NCBI GenBank assembly: GCA_020747015.1
Contig: JAGTJM010000003.1
Location: 1,178,001-1,242,000, forward strand
DNA: 64,000 bases
Direction of reading: 5' to 3'
DNA from: Pyrenochaeta sp. MPI-SDFR-AT-0127
Lineage: Eukaryota > Ascomycota > Dothideomycetes > Pleosporales > Cucurbitariaceae
Part shown: positions 32,521 through 44,723 of the stretch, in pieces
Layout: every line of letters begins with the position of its first letter
Numbering within the stretch: position 1 is the first letter of the stretch
Made by a program: the position numbers and the translations under genes
Notes under the pieces: model-generated
The model's database searches: none
Seen by the model: the letters and a program-made list of their open reading frames with translations, nothing else
What the model was told of the DNA's origin: nothing

Positions 32521-33465
32521 TTACAGATAGTTGCCACTCGAGAATCTGTCACTGAAGCCTTTCGACTTGCTAAGCATCTCCCGCCGCTGCTTGTGATTGA
32601 CAGTGCCGCTGACAGCCATATCCTTTTCATAGTCAAAGGCACGCTTGCTCGGATCATCTTCCTTTTCCTTGCCCGTGCCCTTTTCTGTGTGTTGCTCCAC
32701 CAAGCTCTTTCCTCTTGTAGCATCAATCTTCTCCCTCATCTTCCGCGCCCTCCTCTCTTCCTCCTTGCTCCGTTTCAACTCTGGCTGCGCGATGGGTGCG
32801 TTTGAAGGCGTAGATATGCCCATGGCTTCGTCCTGTAAGCGTTTGAGCTTCTGCTCGGGTGTCTCTGTCCACGCGCTGCTCATCCCGCTCGACGCACCGG
32901 CGCCCTTGCCCGAGTTGAACTTGCGCGCGCGCATCTTTGTGGGGTCCATGCGTGCAGCCAGGTCGTCTTGTGTTGGGGGCAGCGTCATCCATTCATCGCG
33001 CTGCGCCTTCTTGGGTGCTTCAGCAAAGTGTGGGTCGGTATCGAACGCTGACTTTCCAGGGCGCTCGTCGCCGCCACCATAGCTTGAGGATGCTCCGCCA
33101 GCAGGGGGAGGAGCAGGGCCAAAGTCATCGTCGCTGCTGTCAGAGTCGTCTTCTGGCGGATGGGACGGCCGCTGGTCGAGAGGCGCTGGCGGCGGGGCTG
33201 GGCCCAGGACGCGCGTGGGTTTGGATGCGGGCGGAGGGGCTGGTCCTGCATCGCTGTCTGGACTGCTTGAACGCGACTGGGGGTTTGACGGCAACGAGGG
33301 TCCAGCAGGACGCGGAGGAGTGGTTGACGTGGGAAGAGCTGGGCCGATCACTCGACGGCGCTTGTCGCTGGAGTCTGGGCTTGGTTGGCGGCCATCGTTG
33401 TCGTCGTCGTCGTCGCGACTGCGCTTGGAGAGGTGTGGGGGTAGCGTTGGTCCAATTGAAGGCAT
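32521..33465 (-). CDS. GPALPP-motif / DUF3752 domain protein, single exon, 314 aa
   Basis: The start at 33465 is chosen because the protein then begins MPSIGPTLPPHL, the first of at least four GP[AT]LPP-like motifs (GPALPTSTTPP, GPSLPSNP, GPAPPPA). Upstream codons are open but atypical. Acidic Ser/Asp stretches alternate with these motifs. The C-terminal third carries the DUF3752 block: DEWMTLPP near residue 150, RARKFNSG, then KREEERRARKM-like basic helices and a C-terminal SKGFSDRFSSGNYL. The family (human GPALPP1) is nuclear, conserved in eukaryotes and poorly characterised. It is divergent from VPS8 across 458 bp. Confidence 0.85.
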   Translation of the reverse strand: MPSIGPTLPPHLSKRSRDDDDDNDGRQPSPDSSDKRRRVIGPALPTSTTPPRPAGPSLPSNPQSRSSSPDSDAGPAPPPASKPTRVLGPAPPPAPLDQRPSHPPEDDSDSSDDDFGPAPPPAGGASSSYGGGDERPGKSAFDTDPHFAEAPKKAQRDEWMTLPPTQDDLAARMDPTKMRARKFNSGKGAGASSGMSSAWTETPEQKLKRLQDEAMGISTPSNAPIAQPELKRSKEEERRARKMREKIDATRGKSLVEQHTEKGTGKEKEDDPSKRAFDYEKDMAVSGTVNHKQRREMLSKSKGFSDRFSSGNYL

Positions 33466-33923
33466 TGTGCGTGTATATGTCCACGGGGTTGGGGCGGATT
33501 GCAGCGTGTGGTGACTGAGTGACGTTTTTTGGTGGTTGGTACCTTTGGAGGAGCTTGGGCCCTGCCAAACGACGGGCATGTGCGGCCATCTGCGAACTGC
33601 GCCTTGAAGCTTGATACCCACGCCCTCGCCGCCAAAGCCCTCTGGAGTCCGTCTGCGCCCAGGAACCCGATCCATCTGCCCTGCGGCTCGTGTCAGTACT
33701 GGTCTCCCTCCCCTCGCCGTCATCAGCCCCGCGCCAAACCCGCCGTATCCGCAGGCTCCAGCATCTCGTGTCGCGAACCGCTGCCAACATCCCCGCGATA
33801 GCCGTCGCTCCACACACTCTAGAGGCGGCACAAACTCGGGAAGAGCTGGAATAAAAGGCATTGACAATACAGGGCCGCTACCAAATGTTTGTGTGAAGCG
33901 ATGCTCCACAGCGAACGAGCCCC
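33466..33923. other. Divergent promoter region (GPALPP protein / VPS8)
   Basis: 458 bp. GC-rich; open frames on both strands reflect composition. No specific element identified. Confidence 0.5.
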
Positions 33924-36900
33924 ATGAGCTCCGATTCGGGAGAGAGCCACTCCAGCGCTCACAATGACCATGGAGACGGCAGCGAGATTCGGGAAGACGC
34001 AGCGGGCCTTTTGTCTGGGCGGGAAGAAGTCGTTGAGGATGGCGCCGCCAGAAACCATGTTATAGCAGAGGCAGAAGGGGACGAGCTGCAGTCGGTGGGG
34101 AGCGGCGCAGATGGCTTGACCTTCGCCAGGACACGAAGAAGCTTCCCACAGCAGTTTGAAGATGAGACGGCTTCGGAGCTGTCCATCAAGCCAAAAATGG
34201 ACAGACCGGGAAGTCCAGAGTCTACCTCTACCCCGGATGATACACCCTCAATACTGGTATGATTGTGAGTGTAAGATTGGATAACCCCTTCTGACAAAGC
34301 TAGGGATCCGGGCTGTCCTCACCTGGAAGCAGTGTACCCATCTCACACAATTCACTGCGGCCGCATCGACCGACGTCTCTACAGCCCTTCGAGCGGCGCT
34401 TCTCCTCTCGTCTGTCGCCCTCTCCATTGGCCTCTCCGCGCGCCCAGTCACCCGCATTTCTCTCAGCCCATTCCCGGCAGTCTTCCGTATCGAGCAACCT
34501 GATATTCCGGCAACTAGCCGATGGAGACGGTACTGACACCCCACAAGCGCCATGGGAAGTAGTGCGGTGGACGAAGCTCAAGAAGATCACAGGGCAGGTC
34601 TTCTCAGAGGTGGGCAAGCGCAACTTTGGGAGGCCGACCTGCCTCAACGTCACAGTCTCGCTCGTCATAGGAACCTCAAAAGGCTTCATTCTCGTCTTCG
34701 ACTACCAGCAGGTATTGAAGTCCATCATTGGGCCCGGCACAAAAGGTAGGACTCGCAAAAAATTGCATATTACGCCCTGGTCTAATCTGCGTGACAGCTG
34801 TCGAATGCGGTCCCATAACTGCCCTCGCCCTTTCTGCTGACCATTCAACCGTTGCTGGCGGACATGCAACAGGTCATATTTTTACCTGGGAATTGGCGAA
34901 ACCAGCGAAACCATTTCTGCACATCCCTCCACTGGACCGAGCAACCTTGGATGACAAGAAGTCAGATGGGCATGTATCCGGTGTAGGAATCCTCCATCTA
35001 GGCTTTCTCGGAACGCGCCACACCGCTCTCGTCTCCGCCGATGACGGTGGCATGGCTTTCTCGCATCTTGCAACTCGCGGGCTTGGGGCCATCGCACGAA
35101 CGGTCAAGATTACTCGCATCCTCGGACGCTATCCACTGTCAGCCAAATCCCTCGAGAAGCCACGGAAGCCAAGCTCTGTCCTAGCATTCTCTCCTCTTCC
35201 CTTGGGAAACGTTGAGCAACCGACGGATGACATGGGTCTGACTGCACTATTAACACCATATCTACTTGTGATTGTTTCAACGACACCAGTCGCGCAAACG
35301 CAACACAAGGCGCCTCGACCAAAAGAAGTTGCCCCACACAGCGCTTTAAGTGGATGTTTGGCATGGTTTCCTGCCGTAAAACTCAAAAGTCCTTCCAGTG
35401 GTCCCAGCAAGGCAGTGTCGAAGACTAAACTAGTCTACTGCTGGTCCAATGTTCTCACTATTTTGGACGTTGACAGTATCGTTGCTCCACCCACAGAGAA
35501 AGAGAAGCCCACCGAGCTGCGGTTTCGACCGCGAAGTCGGTGGAAAGCGGACGAGGCCATAGTGGCTGTTCAATGGCTTAGCCGATCAGTATTGGGTGTA
35601 CTCACAATCAGCCAGCGTTTGGTCATCCTCGAAGACAACACACTACGAATGACAGACTCATTTGACCTATTGCAGAAGCACATGTATCACTCGGACCTAT
35701 TTTCACGGCAACTCAAACCGGTTATCGAGCAGCTAGACGAGCAAGACACGTCCCTGCATGGTGTCGTAGCAGACGCTTTTTATATGAGCTTCCGAGCCTA
35801 TAAAGGTCGCTTGTTCTTACTTGGCTTTGACGATGTTTCCATCGGAACGTTATCCAACTGGGCCGATCGGCTTATGGCGCTCATGGAGGATGGCGACTTT
35901 ATTGCCGCCATTAGCCTAGCAACATCCTACTATGTCGGCGATGCAGATAAGCTCACGGTCGGTCTACCTGAGGATGACAAAGCACGCCATGTTCTTGTAC
36001 AGGAGAAGCTCCTTGAGATGATCTCGGCTTCTTTGAAGTATACATTCTCACGAGAGGACCGTGATGACGAGGCAAGGACGAGTCGGCTGAAAGAGCTTGC
36101 CGAGGTCGTCTTTACTGGTCTGCTCAGCATGAAAGAGCTGGACTTTCTGTTTGAAGAAGTGTTCGATGCTTTTGAAGAAGGCTCGGCTGAGCAGCCGTTC
36201 TTCGAGACCCTTGAACCATATATCCTTGACGATCAGATCACCGCTGTACCACCAAATGTCCTGAAAGATCTGATCACTTTCTACGCATCTGCCAACCGTG
36301 CCAGTCGACTGGAAGAGATGATCTGCCGGCTTAGCACAGACACAATGGACATTAACCAAGTCACGACACTCTGTCAGCAATATGTTTTGTATGATGCTTT
36401 GATATATGTCTGGACTCGGGCGATTGGTGACTACATCACCCCGCTCACCAACATTCTGGAGCTCATCAAGCTCGTTGATTTTGATGTAGATGAGACGGAG
36501 AACGTCTATATGACTTCAGCGAAGAAGATATTCGCGTACTTATCATACACCTTCACCGGTCGTGTATATCCAGGTGGTACCTTCATGGAGGACGAACAAG
36601 CTTATAGCGCTAAGAAGGACATGTACCGTTTCTTGTTTTCCGGCAAAAACTTACAGTGGCCGCCAGGCTCTGGTGACGCTATTCTTACACGGTCCGACAA
36701 AGGACCTGAGCCGCCTTTCCCCTATTTGCAGCTGGTACTGGAGTTTGATGCGTCGAGTTTCATGAGCATGCTCAACGAAGCCTTCGAAGATACATTTCTG
36801 AATGGAGATTCAGACGTAGCCAATGGAACCCATTCCAATGGCGTACAGCATGGCTCTGCCCTCACACCTACTCGGCAGTATATCATCAATATTCTTTTCG

Positions 36901-38843
36901 GCATCATGACCACGGAAAACTTCGACGCCGAAGATATTATCTACTTTTATATGTTCATTGCGAGGAACTTACCGAAGTATCCTCAACATATCATGCTCCC
37001 GGGAACCTCTCTACATCAGGTACTGGTCGGTCTCTGCCAGTATCCCACCGAAGTTATCAAGGAAGACTGCCAGCTGTCTGTGGAGTATCTACTCTCTATA
37101 TATCATCCGCCAAACCCACAAAATCTGGTTCCCATCTTTGAGAAGGCTGGTTTTCACCGTGTGTTGAAGTCTGTCTATCGTGGCGCGCACCAGTATGCAA
37201 AACTACTCGAGGCTTACCTAGACGATACAGAAGATGAAGAGGCAGTCTTCAGTTGCATCAGCGATATCCTGCGACCGAGCAAAGGTCTCATCAAAAAGCA
37301 AGTCAATGAAGTCAAGACGGTCATCGTCAACCGTGCTACAGATTTGGCTTCTGTAGATGCATCCCAGACTGCCACGATTCTTAAACAGTATGCACCTGAT
37401 CTACTTGAACCCGTCCTAGCCGCCATCGAAGATGACACAGACGCCCAATACCACTGTCTGGAGGCCCTCATTGAGCCAGAGCGGGCGAAGTTACAGGCTG
37501 GTGAGAGCACATCAATTGACGAAAACCTTCCGGCGGGCTTCATTGAACGCTACGTGCAGCTCATGTGCACATACGATAGCTCGCATGTCGCGGATTTCGT
37601 CAGCCTTCTGAAGTCAGGCGACTTGAGATTGGATCCTGTTCTCCCGGCACTAGAACAAAGTGGAGTCATCGACGCAGCGGTTATTCTCATGGCTCGCGAT
37701 GGTCTTGTCAGGGATGCCATGGATCGTCTCGTCAAGCATCTCAGCACACTTGAAACCGCTCTCACAGGGCTCATTGGGGCTGCTGCTGACAGCCCAGATA
37801 TTGCAAACACTGAAGAAGCAATCCACGACCTGCTCGAAGACATTCAGAAGTACGTCAAAGTTGGCATATGGCTATGTCAAGGGCAAACAAGCTCATCCGA
37901 GCGAGTTTCGGAGTCGATGGTTGACAGGCGGAAATCAGCATATGGCGAAGTTCGAGAAGCGGACCTCGCCCTTGACGAGCTCCTTTGGCTTGATCTCGTC
38001 GACACAGCTGTCAGGCTAATTCGGGATACGTCAAGTGCTGTCAGTGATCTCGATGCAGCCATAGCATCCTCAAGCATCAACCAATCGGAGACCGTCGACA
38101 CTGCTCGCATTATCTCCTCCTTACGATCCTCTGTTCAACAGACCTTCTCCGCCCTTCTCGCATCTACAACCATTCCACCCACAAGGAAATCAACACCAAA
38201 TAGCACCATGGCACACTCCAATACATCCCGTCCTCCCCTCCGCCATACACAATCGCAAGCGCAAAGTAACCCGTCTTTTCTTCGTATTCTACGATGCTTC
38301 CTCACTCGTGCAACACACACGTACTCGCCCTCACTTTCGGAACTGCGCTCTGTTCTTGGCGAGATCTTTGCAGCATATACGTTCGAGGAAACAATCCTCA
38401 GTCTCGCCAACCGCTTCCTTGACAAGGAAAGCTTCGAGCATGTCAACGAAATCACTGAGCTTAGAAAGCACGGATGGAGACCGCGAGGACAGGTATGCGA
38501 GGGATGTAAAAAGAGAGCCTGGGGACCTGGTGCAGGTGGGAGCATATGGGAGGCATGGGAAAGGCGGCAAGAGGAGAGAGAGAGGAAACGGATCGAAGAA
38601 GGAAGTAGTAGTGAAGACTTAGATAATGGTGGTGGGAAAGGAAAGGGCAAAAGACCGAGTCAGGGTGAGATCAATGTTGAGAGCGAAGGGGATGGAAGCG
38701 ACAAGGACGGAACACTGGTGCTGTTTGCTTGCAGACATCTATGGCATAAGGGATGTCTGGAGAAGGCAACTGTGACGGAAAGCGGGAACGAGGACGCTGT
38801 GAGAACGCAGCATGCGAGGCCAAAGTGTCCGCTGTGTGGATAG
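33924..38843 (+). CDS. VPS8: Vps8-like subunit of the CORVET tethering complex, 3 exons, 1606 aa
   Basis: Exons are 33924-34256, 34304-34745 and 34798-38843. The N-terminus is acidic and Ser-rich. A beta-propeller-like part begins near residue 170 (WEVVRWTKLKKI, LNVTVSLVIGTSKGFILVFD, ITALALSADHSTVAGGHATG). The middle is alpha-solenoid, as in class C/CORVET proteins. The C-terminus carries a RING-H2-like finger: CEGCKKRAWG, a long insert, then CRHLWHKGCLE and CPLCG as the final residues. Vps8 binds the endosomal Rab5/Vps21 and tethers early endosomes for fusion. Length fits the fungal family. Splicing is firm because both introns contain stops or shift frame. Confidence 0.93.
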
Positions 38844-39406
38844 TGTACACTTTCTTATGTATAATTTCTGACTGTTCTGGTCATTTCAGTAGCGCAATTT
38901 TCACATCATCACCCAGTCATCGTTGTATCCCCTTTTTTTTAAAAATTTTGTCCTATAGAACAACGTGAAGGCGCCTCAATGCTGAAAAGTGTTTAAGCAA
39001 AATTTCACAGCCCTTTTCCAAATCCTCAGGAAAGACTTTTGTGAAATCTCCAATATTCACACTCGATTCTTAGCGAGGGTGGTTGTTTGTCTCTCTACCC
39101 TTTCATATTCTCCTTTTCGAGGAGACGATCATGAGTGGAGGTGAGATCCCGCGTATTCTCACGCGTCTTGCCAGCAGTTCTAGATAATGGTGTTCACTAT
39201 GCATTCGCAATGTTCTCCACGTTCCCCGAAGCTTTGACCATTTCGATTATACAGATCTTGCTCTATTGGGATATGACTATCGGCTGTAAAGTATTGGTCT
39301 TTTCATTCGAAGTTCAGAACGCTGGTATGGTACAGTAGAGGCGAAATAAATGTTTCTACCCAATGAGGACAGAAATAAAGTGTGTTCAGAAGCAGACTAG
39401 CTATTC
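38844..39406. other. Convergent 3' intergenic region
   Basis: About 560 bp, AT-rich trailer, no gene seen. Confidence 0.5.
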
Positions 39407-40323
39407 TCACATCAGGAAGATTTTCCTCATGAGTCGCATAAACGGCTCCTTCATCTTTAATAGAAATCCCGGCTCTGATTGGCCGTGGAGATACCATTCA
39501 TTGCACTCCCGCCACGTCCTGTTCCCACCGCTCTCGATGACATCCCCGTGGCACGGAATAATGCGATCGATGTCCCACTCAGCAACCCTTTTCACATCTC
39601 GACGCATTAGAGAGTAGTCAACAACAGCGATATAGTATATCAGACGCTTGAACCACACTGATCGTGGATGTGCACGCTTTGCGAACTCGCATGAAAAGAT
39701 GCCTTGTGCTGCCGATGATGGTTGGTATTGCTGTGCCATTGTTAACCATTGTATCTAGCAGGGTGTCCATTATCGATGACTGCAGAATGAATTGAAGCTT
39801 CAACACTCCATACCTCTGTACATGGCAAATTCATGAGCAAGTCCGATTGTATCAGTGTCTTGCTCGGCTTATGATACCACGCTACTCCATACGTTATGAA
39901 GCCCTCGAATAACACCGTTTCAATATCTTGTGCGAACCCAAACTCATCTTCGGGTCCGCCTTTCCACCAGTCTCCGCAGATGAAATCCCATTTTATATCT
40001 TTTCGCTTGCCTTCCAGGCCTGGCACACCAATCGTCTTGGCATTCGGCCACACGTTTGTGTAGTCTGCGACCGAAAGATGATGTCCAAGATCAGCCGCAA
40101 TAAAATGAACTCCACCTAGTTCATGGAGTCTGGCTAGTATCGAGGCTTCAAGCGGAACCGGGTTGAGAAGAAGAATACGAGCATCCTGCAAACGAACTAC
40201 TGTTGCTCGATTCCCAACGGCTACGAAGTTACGATATCCGAAGGGTGCAAAGCGATTGAATGGAACGGAAAAAGTTGTGATAAGCGAAGTAATGTCACGG
40301 ATTACGGTTTCCGAGCGGGACAT
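39407..40323 (-). CDS. DUF4336-type (metallo-beta-lactamase-like) protein, 2 exons, 277 aa
   Basis: Exon 1 is 40323-39814 and exon 2 is 39730-39407, joined in phase 0 (GTATGG...CACAG). The fold-typical blocks are RLQDARILLLNPVPLE, GGVHFIAADLGHHLSV, WPNAKTIGVPGLEGKR and, near the C-terminus, DRIIPCHGDVIESGG. The last His-Gly-Asp motif and the ADLGHH segment resemble metal-binding positions of the beta-lactamase fold, although the classical HxHxDH is not kept. Substrate is unknown. It faces the 2EXR gene across 280 bp. Confidence 0.75.
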
Positions 40324-40603
40324 GATTAGTGACGATACTTTCTCATCGCTGATGGTCTTGGTGATGAGCGCATCCCGTGTGTGTTCGAGTTTGCGAGCAA
40401 CATGATTCGCGATGTCGTTATGTCGTCATGAGTTCTAACCACGTGCTTGCACGCGATGTCCGGTTTCACAAAGCGACAAATGATCATGATTCAAAATCTG
40501 TAGCTATATACATTCTGCTTCTACGCCAACCTCACTTTTTAGGCATCCTTCCAAACTGCAATGAGCTGCCAAGAATAATGTTAATTACAAGCCGGTCCTC
40601 GTT

Positions 40604-41449
40604 TCACCCAAAGATGTCCCGCCAATAGTACGATGTAATATAACCATGTTCATCCCAACTCAGCTCCGGATCAGGATCAGAGTATTCCCACGAAGGACAA
40701 ATTCTGAGGTTGAAAGAAATTTTGCGCCCTCTGGTGTGCGCTTCGTTCATGAACCACATGGTAAACGGCGTGAAAATGTCCTGATAAAATTGGTTGAGCA
40801 GAAAGGCATGTTTGTCTGCATCGTAGCAAATCAGCTGAATCTTCTGCAGGGAGTTATGCTCCAGGATTCGGGTGAACTTGAATGATTCATCGATTTCTTC
40901 CATCGTTTTCAGGCGCGGCGCATTTGGCTCCTGATTTTCCGCAAACAGCATCCCAGCCGTGACATTCATCGTAAGTTCGCGGAGTCCGGAGCATCGTGTT
41001 ATAACGTCGTGCGCACCCAGTGCAGATGTAGGTACAGCGGTCACCACATCAATCGCAGAGTGGCCCTGCGGCCGCGTAAATTCGAGGCGACGAACGCCTT
41101 TGAATGTGATAGAGTCTGGAATCTGCTGCAGCAGACAGCTGGGGCTGGGGACTGTAACACTTTCCATAATGGCCAAAGTGCGATGGAGATATGCCAGTGC
41201 TGCTTCTTGTTGGATTTGGTGGTTGAGGAGAAGGCAGCGTGGGAGTCGTTGTGTGAGGAAGGAAAGCGCGGTCCCCTCACAGACATCTGGGATGTTAAGC
41301 ACAGTGAGATCGCCAGTAACAGAGGTGTATATCTCGTCGCGTAGCTCTTGAGGTAGTTGCTTGAAGCCGACGATATCGCTGTCGTTTGTGGTATCAGACT
41401 TTTGAGAGACAATGTATTCGTCTCCTGTTTGACGTCCAAATTGCGCCAT
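40604..41449 (-). CDS. 2EXR/F-box-like fungal protein, single exon, 281 aa
   Basis: The first ATG is 41449 (the frame above it starts only at TTG). The core FKQLPQELRDEIYTSVTGDL matches the LP.ELR..IY signature, and RCLLLNHQIQQEAALAYLHR is the second block. The C-terminus ends in WDEHGYITSYYWRDIFG. Function is unknown. It lies at the point where the gene-dense half gives way to the relic-rich right half. Confidence 0.75.
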   Translation of the reverse strand: MAQFGRQTGDEYIVSQKSDTTNDSDIVGFKQLPQELRDEIYTSVTGDLTVLNIPDVCEGTALSFLTQRLPRCLLLNHQIQQEAALAYLHRTLAIMESVTVPSPSCLLQQIPDSITFKGVRRLEFTRPQGHSAIDVVTAVPTSALGAHDVITRCSGLRELTMNVTAGMLFAENQEPNAPRLKTMEEIDESFKFTRILEHNSLQKIQLICYDADKHAFLLNQFYQDIFTPFTMWFMNEAHTRGRKISFNLRICPSWEYSDPDPELSWDEHGYITSYYWRDIFG

Positions 41450-42681
41450 CTTTGTTATGAACTGGAGCGGAATTCTTTGGGACAATAATTACAGATTATG
41501 GGTTCTGTACGACAGTATTTGGGGTTCTTAAGCTGCAAAGAGAAACTGCCCGGGAGGCTGTGCAGCCTAGGCTGCAACGCCACGCCATTGGCGTAGGGTA
41601 GAGAGAATATTGAACACGAACTTGTCAGCTCTAGTCCCTCATGGAAATGCCTTGCGCTTTTGATTTGATATAGATGAACCCCGTTGAATTTTATCTCCTT
41701 AAAATTTCTACACCGCCCCGCAACCACTTTCTGCTTCAAACACGGACCAGGGCTTCCTCCTCTCTATAGATATGTCTAACCCTCTTTGGTGAACTTGAAG
41801 AGTGGCCTAAATTTAGGTGTCTTGCGTGAAAATGCTATCTCGATCTCGTCTAACGATTTCCCTTTGGTCTCTGGCATCCAAATCGTACAGACTGAAACTC
41901 GCCCAAATAGGAAACCACCACAGGAGCACAGGACGCTTGCGGTACTGTAGCATGGGGGCATTTCGATGTTAGAGAGAGAACGCATGATGAGGGTGAGGGT
42001 CTGTCGGATTGTGGATGCGAGCGGACAGAACTAGTTTCCTTGCGTGGGAGTTCATCGGGTTTTGTTATTGCACTTTCTATGTCATCTGTGCGTCATTTAC
42101 GTCCGGCCATTAGCTTTTTCCGCATTAAATTTGCAAAAATATGGTTGCTGCTGCTTACGCTCCGCGTCACAGCGAAAAATGGGGGCTAAGTATCTCGGAA
42201 TCCATGAGTCAGCTACTGATCCAGATGGATCTACGTTGTACAAGCCCACTCCAGCGAGGTCAACAGGCAGTTCCACACGATATCAGCTTTGATGCAATGC
42301 ACTGGAGTTATCTATTTGCATATGAAGTTATCATTAAGATAGGCATGAGCAAGAATATGCAATGGCTTGAAGCAGGCAACGACTTCCTTAACGTTTTGAA
42401 TGACGATGGAAGTACAAAACAACTCAGTGACGTGCAATGCCTTCATGCAGGATCCAGAGCCGCAGCAGTTCTGATCTGGGACACTCAAGGGTTTCCATCG
42501 TACCAAAAATATCATCAAGTTGTGGACTTAAGTTATTCAGTTCCCACATTGCTTCCTTCGAATCTAATCGGCATGAATATACATCTGCCTTAGATGAACG
42601 TCAGTGCAAATCTATCAAACTCTAACCGAAGTTTTAGGGTCAATATCCAATCCTCCGCGGGGGAACGCTTTGACTCGCTCT
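41450..42681. other. Relic-containing intergenic region
   Basis: Contains the sugar-transporter relic at 41776-41985. A 150-codon plus-strand ORF (42141-42593) has no recognisable features and is not called a gene. Confidence 0.5.
41776..41985 (-). pseudogene. Relic of an MFS sugar transporter C-terminus
   Basis: The short frame contains WMPETKGKSLDEIEIAF, matching the PETKG[KR]SLEEI block that ends the last cytosolic helix of fungal sugar porters, followed by a typical charged tail and a stop. Nothing upstream continues the transporter, so only the last exon or fragment remains. Confidence 0.55.
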
Positions 42682-43971
42682 TTATGCAGCTCCCAGGCCT
42701 TCTTGAGTATATCCTCGCCAATTTGGGCTAGGGTAATCTCCTAGTTCCCCGATTGGAGCTGGAGCACGCAGCTTACCATCGCGACCCGCGATGGTAGACG
42801 CCGTTGCCTTCAGCGTTAAATCCTCCGTGAATGCTGGATGGCCAAGTGCAAGTCCCAGATGAGAGAAGGATTTGAGGAACTCGTATGCATGCTCCTCGTC
42901 AATCAGGCCCATGACTTGGGATATGCTGATGGAGTAGCACATATCCACAGAAATCGCATGGCCGTGGAGCAACACCGGCTTGGGCGCGAGTTGAAGGACA
43001 GGGGACCACACGTGTCCGAAGAACATGACGCGGTTCAGATTGGCCTCGCGGGCGTTCGGAACTTCCTCTCTGAGGACGTCAATGATCGCTACTCTCTCTC
43101 AGTGCCATTTACCCGGACATGTATGAAGTTATGGAGAGATGAATACACAAGCTCGAATAATGTCCTGGCTCAACTGCAGCTGCTCCTGTGAAAACCCATT
43201 CGTGAGATAGAATTTCGTGGCAATAAGTTCCAAACCATGTGTCTGCACTGCCTTAAACTTTTTCAAGTCAACACAGCTAGTGATCTTCAAGATCTCAGCA
43301 AGTCGATTGTGGATTTCAGCATCAGGCAAATGCTTGAGAAAGTTGTTGTCAATGATAGTATGGACAGGCTTGTGGTAGCCACCAAGACGATTCTTGAGCC
43401 CATTCCAGTTCACGGCAGCACGATTTGATACCGAGGCATCGATCAGGCCGATCAAAGTGGTTGGAACACGAATGTAGGGTGTGCCGCGGCGCAAAACGGC
43501 GCAAGCAAATCTGGATCGTGTGTTAGGTTGATTGATTGACTGACTACCGGTAGCGTATGCAATCACATGTCGTGTTACGGTGGCAACGCTTACCCCAACA
43601 CATCAGTCATAAGGCCCCCACCAACAATGAGAACGCGTTCACGACGAAGCAGATCATAGTTTATAACGTCTCGCAAACTTTGGAGAGTTTTTCGAGGTCT
43701 TTTCGCTCTTCAGTAACGTCCACAGGGCGGACAACAGCGGCGATGTTATGGTGTCGGAAATATTCCTCAATCTTGATGCCGATGAGCTTGTAGAGGTTGG
43801 AGTCTACAAGGCAGAGGCACTGGTCTTGGTTGTGGTACATATCTGCGATAGCTTTGCTACTTATGGAGGACACATCGGATTCGAAAGGTATCCATGGGAG
43901 ATTGTCATGTTCGTCGTGACTTCAATGCCATTGCTAGTTTTGGTTATGGAGGGCTGCAGTGCTGCGACCAT
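42682..43971 (-). pseudogene. Sugar-phosphate cyclase (DDGS/EEVS-type, 3-dehydroquinate-synthase superfamily), two apparent frameshifts
   Basis: Parts in minus-strand order are 43971 to about 43868; about 43873 to 43690; about 43690 to 43594; then exons 43510-43149 and 43088-42682. Two normal introns (GTAAGC...CCAG, GTGTAT...GTAG) join the last three. Conserved blocks are LIVGGGLMTDVLG, RRGTPYIRVPTTLIGLIDAS, LKNRLGGYHKP, AEILKITS, MFFGHVWSP and LLHGHAISVDM; the zinc-ligand Glu and two His are kept. RRGTPY...LIGLIDASVS with KNRLG.YH fits desmethyl-4-deoxygadusol or valiolone synthases better than AroB. These cyclise sedoheptulose 7-phosphate to make mycosporine or cyclitol cores. Breaks lie near 43870 and in an A-run near 43690; they may be mutations or base-calling errors. 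Confidence 0.8.
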
Positions 43972-44723
43972 GGTGACGATACTTGAATAAAGGTCATGTA
44001 GGAGATGTTTTGTCTTCAATTCGGGATAGTGCAAATAGGTAGTGCTGGGTGTATCGAGCAGTGAGTGTAACTTCAACTGGGCCTCAAGGACGATTATAAG
44101 AACTCCAACGCCAGATGGAACCCAATGAAGAACTGAATGCCTTTTCCGACTTCCGCATTTGGTTCGCCGTGTATATCTGAACATATGCTATCTCTTACAG
44201 TGGCGGTGGGAGTGGATACCTTGCTGTCATCAACCCTAGTCCAATCTCTGTACATAGTGCATGCTCTGGTACCACCAGCATTGCTTCATCAAATCACAGG
44301 GTTGATATGTAGTCAGACGTGAACTGTATTTGATTACCACTTTTCTTCAAATGTGCAACTAGGCAAGAAACAAAAGGAGTTTGCAGCCAAAATTCGGGCT
44401 ATCTGTTGCACCCTGTTGGGTGAACGCGATATGTCTTGCAACAATGCATACGACCTAATGTTGATATCATCTACTTGCATGGTAGCAGTATCAACTAATC
44501 TTATAGCGAATCGCAGGAGGAGATTACAAAGATACGCATACTGAGTATCGAGGTCTCATAGCATTACGTGTGTAAAGTGTATTTCGGTAAACTTGCCTTT
44601 GCAACAAATGTTGTGTGAATCGCACGGGTATAAAAGACTGATATCCCCACTTACGGTTGGAATAAGCTTTACTTTACGTTTCCTTTCATACTTTCGTATC
44701 TAAGATTTGCTGAAGAACACTAA
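43972..44723. promoter_or_regulatory. Divergent promoter region between cyclase and ADH fragment
   Basis: About 750 bp. It contains the ADH TATA box at 44629-44636. No TATA-like box was found on the minus strand before the cyclase. A stretch near 44200-44300 is rich in short open frames without recognisable content. Confidence 0.5.
44629..44636 (+). promoter_or_regulatory. TATA box (TATAAAAG) of truncated ADH gene
   Basis: TATAAAAG lies 95 bp upstream of the ATG at 44724, a normal distance for a fungal TATA promoter. Confidence 0.6.

Noticed and set aside
32645..33967. Long overlapping ORFs on both strands around the GPALPP gene
   Set aside because: G+C-rich, Pro/Arg-rich translations without domains; only the minus frame shows the conserved GPALPP and DUF3752 features.
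42141..42593. 150-codon plus-strand ORF
   Set aside because: No family resemblance, non-ATG start and located in a relic-rich region; not enough to call a gene.
42682..43971. Reading the cyclase as a shikimate-pathway 3-dehydroquinate synthase
   Set aside because: In filamentous fungi that step is part of the large AROM protein, and the RRGTPY...LIGLIDASVS and KNRLG.YH blocks fit DDGS/EEVS enzymes better.
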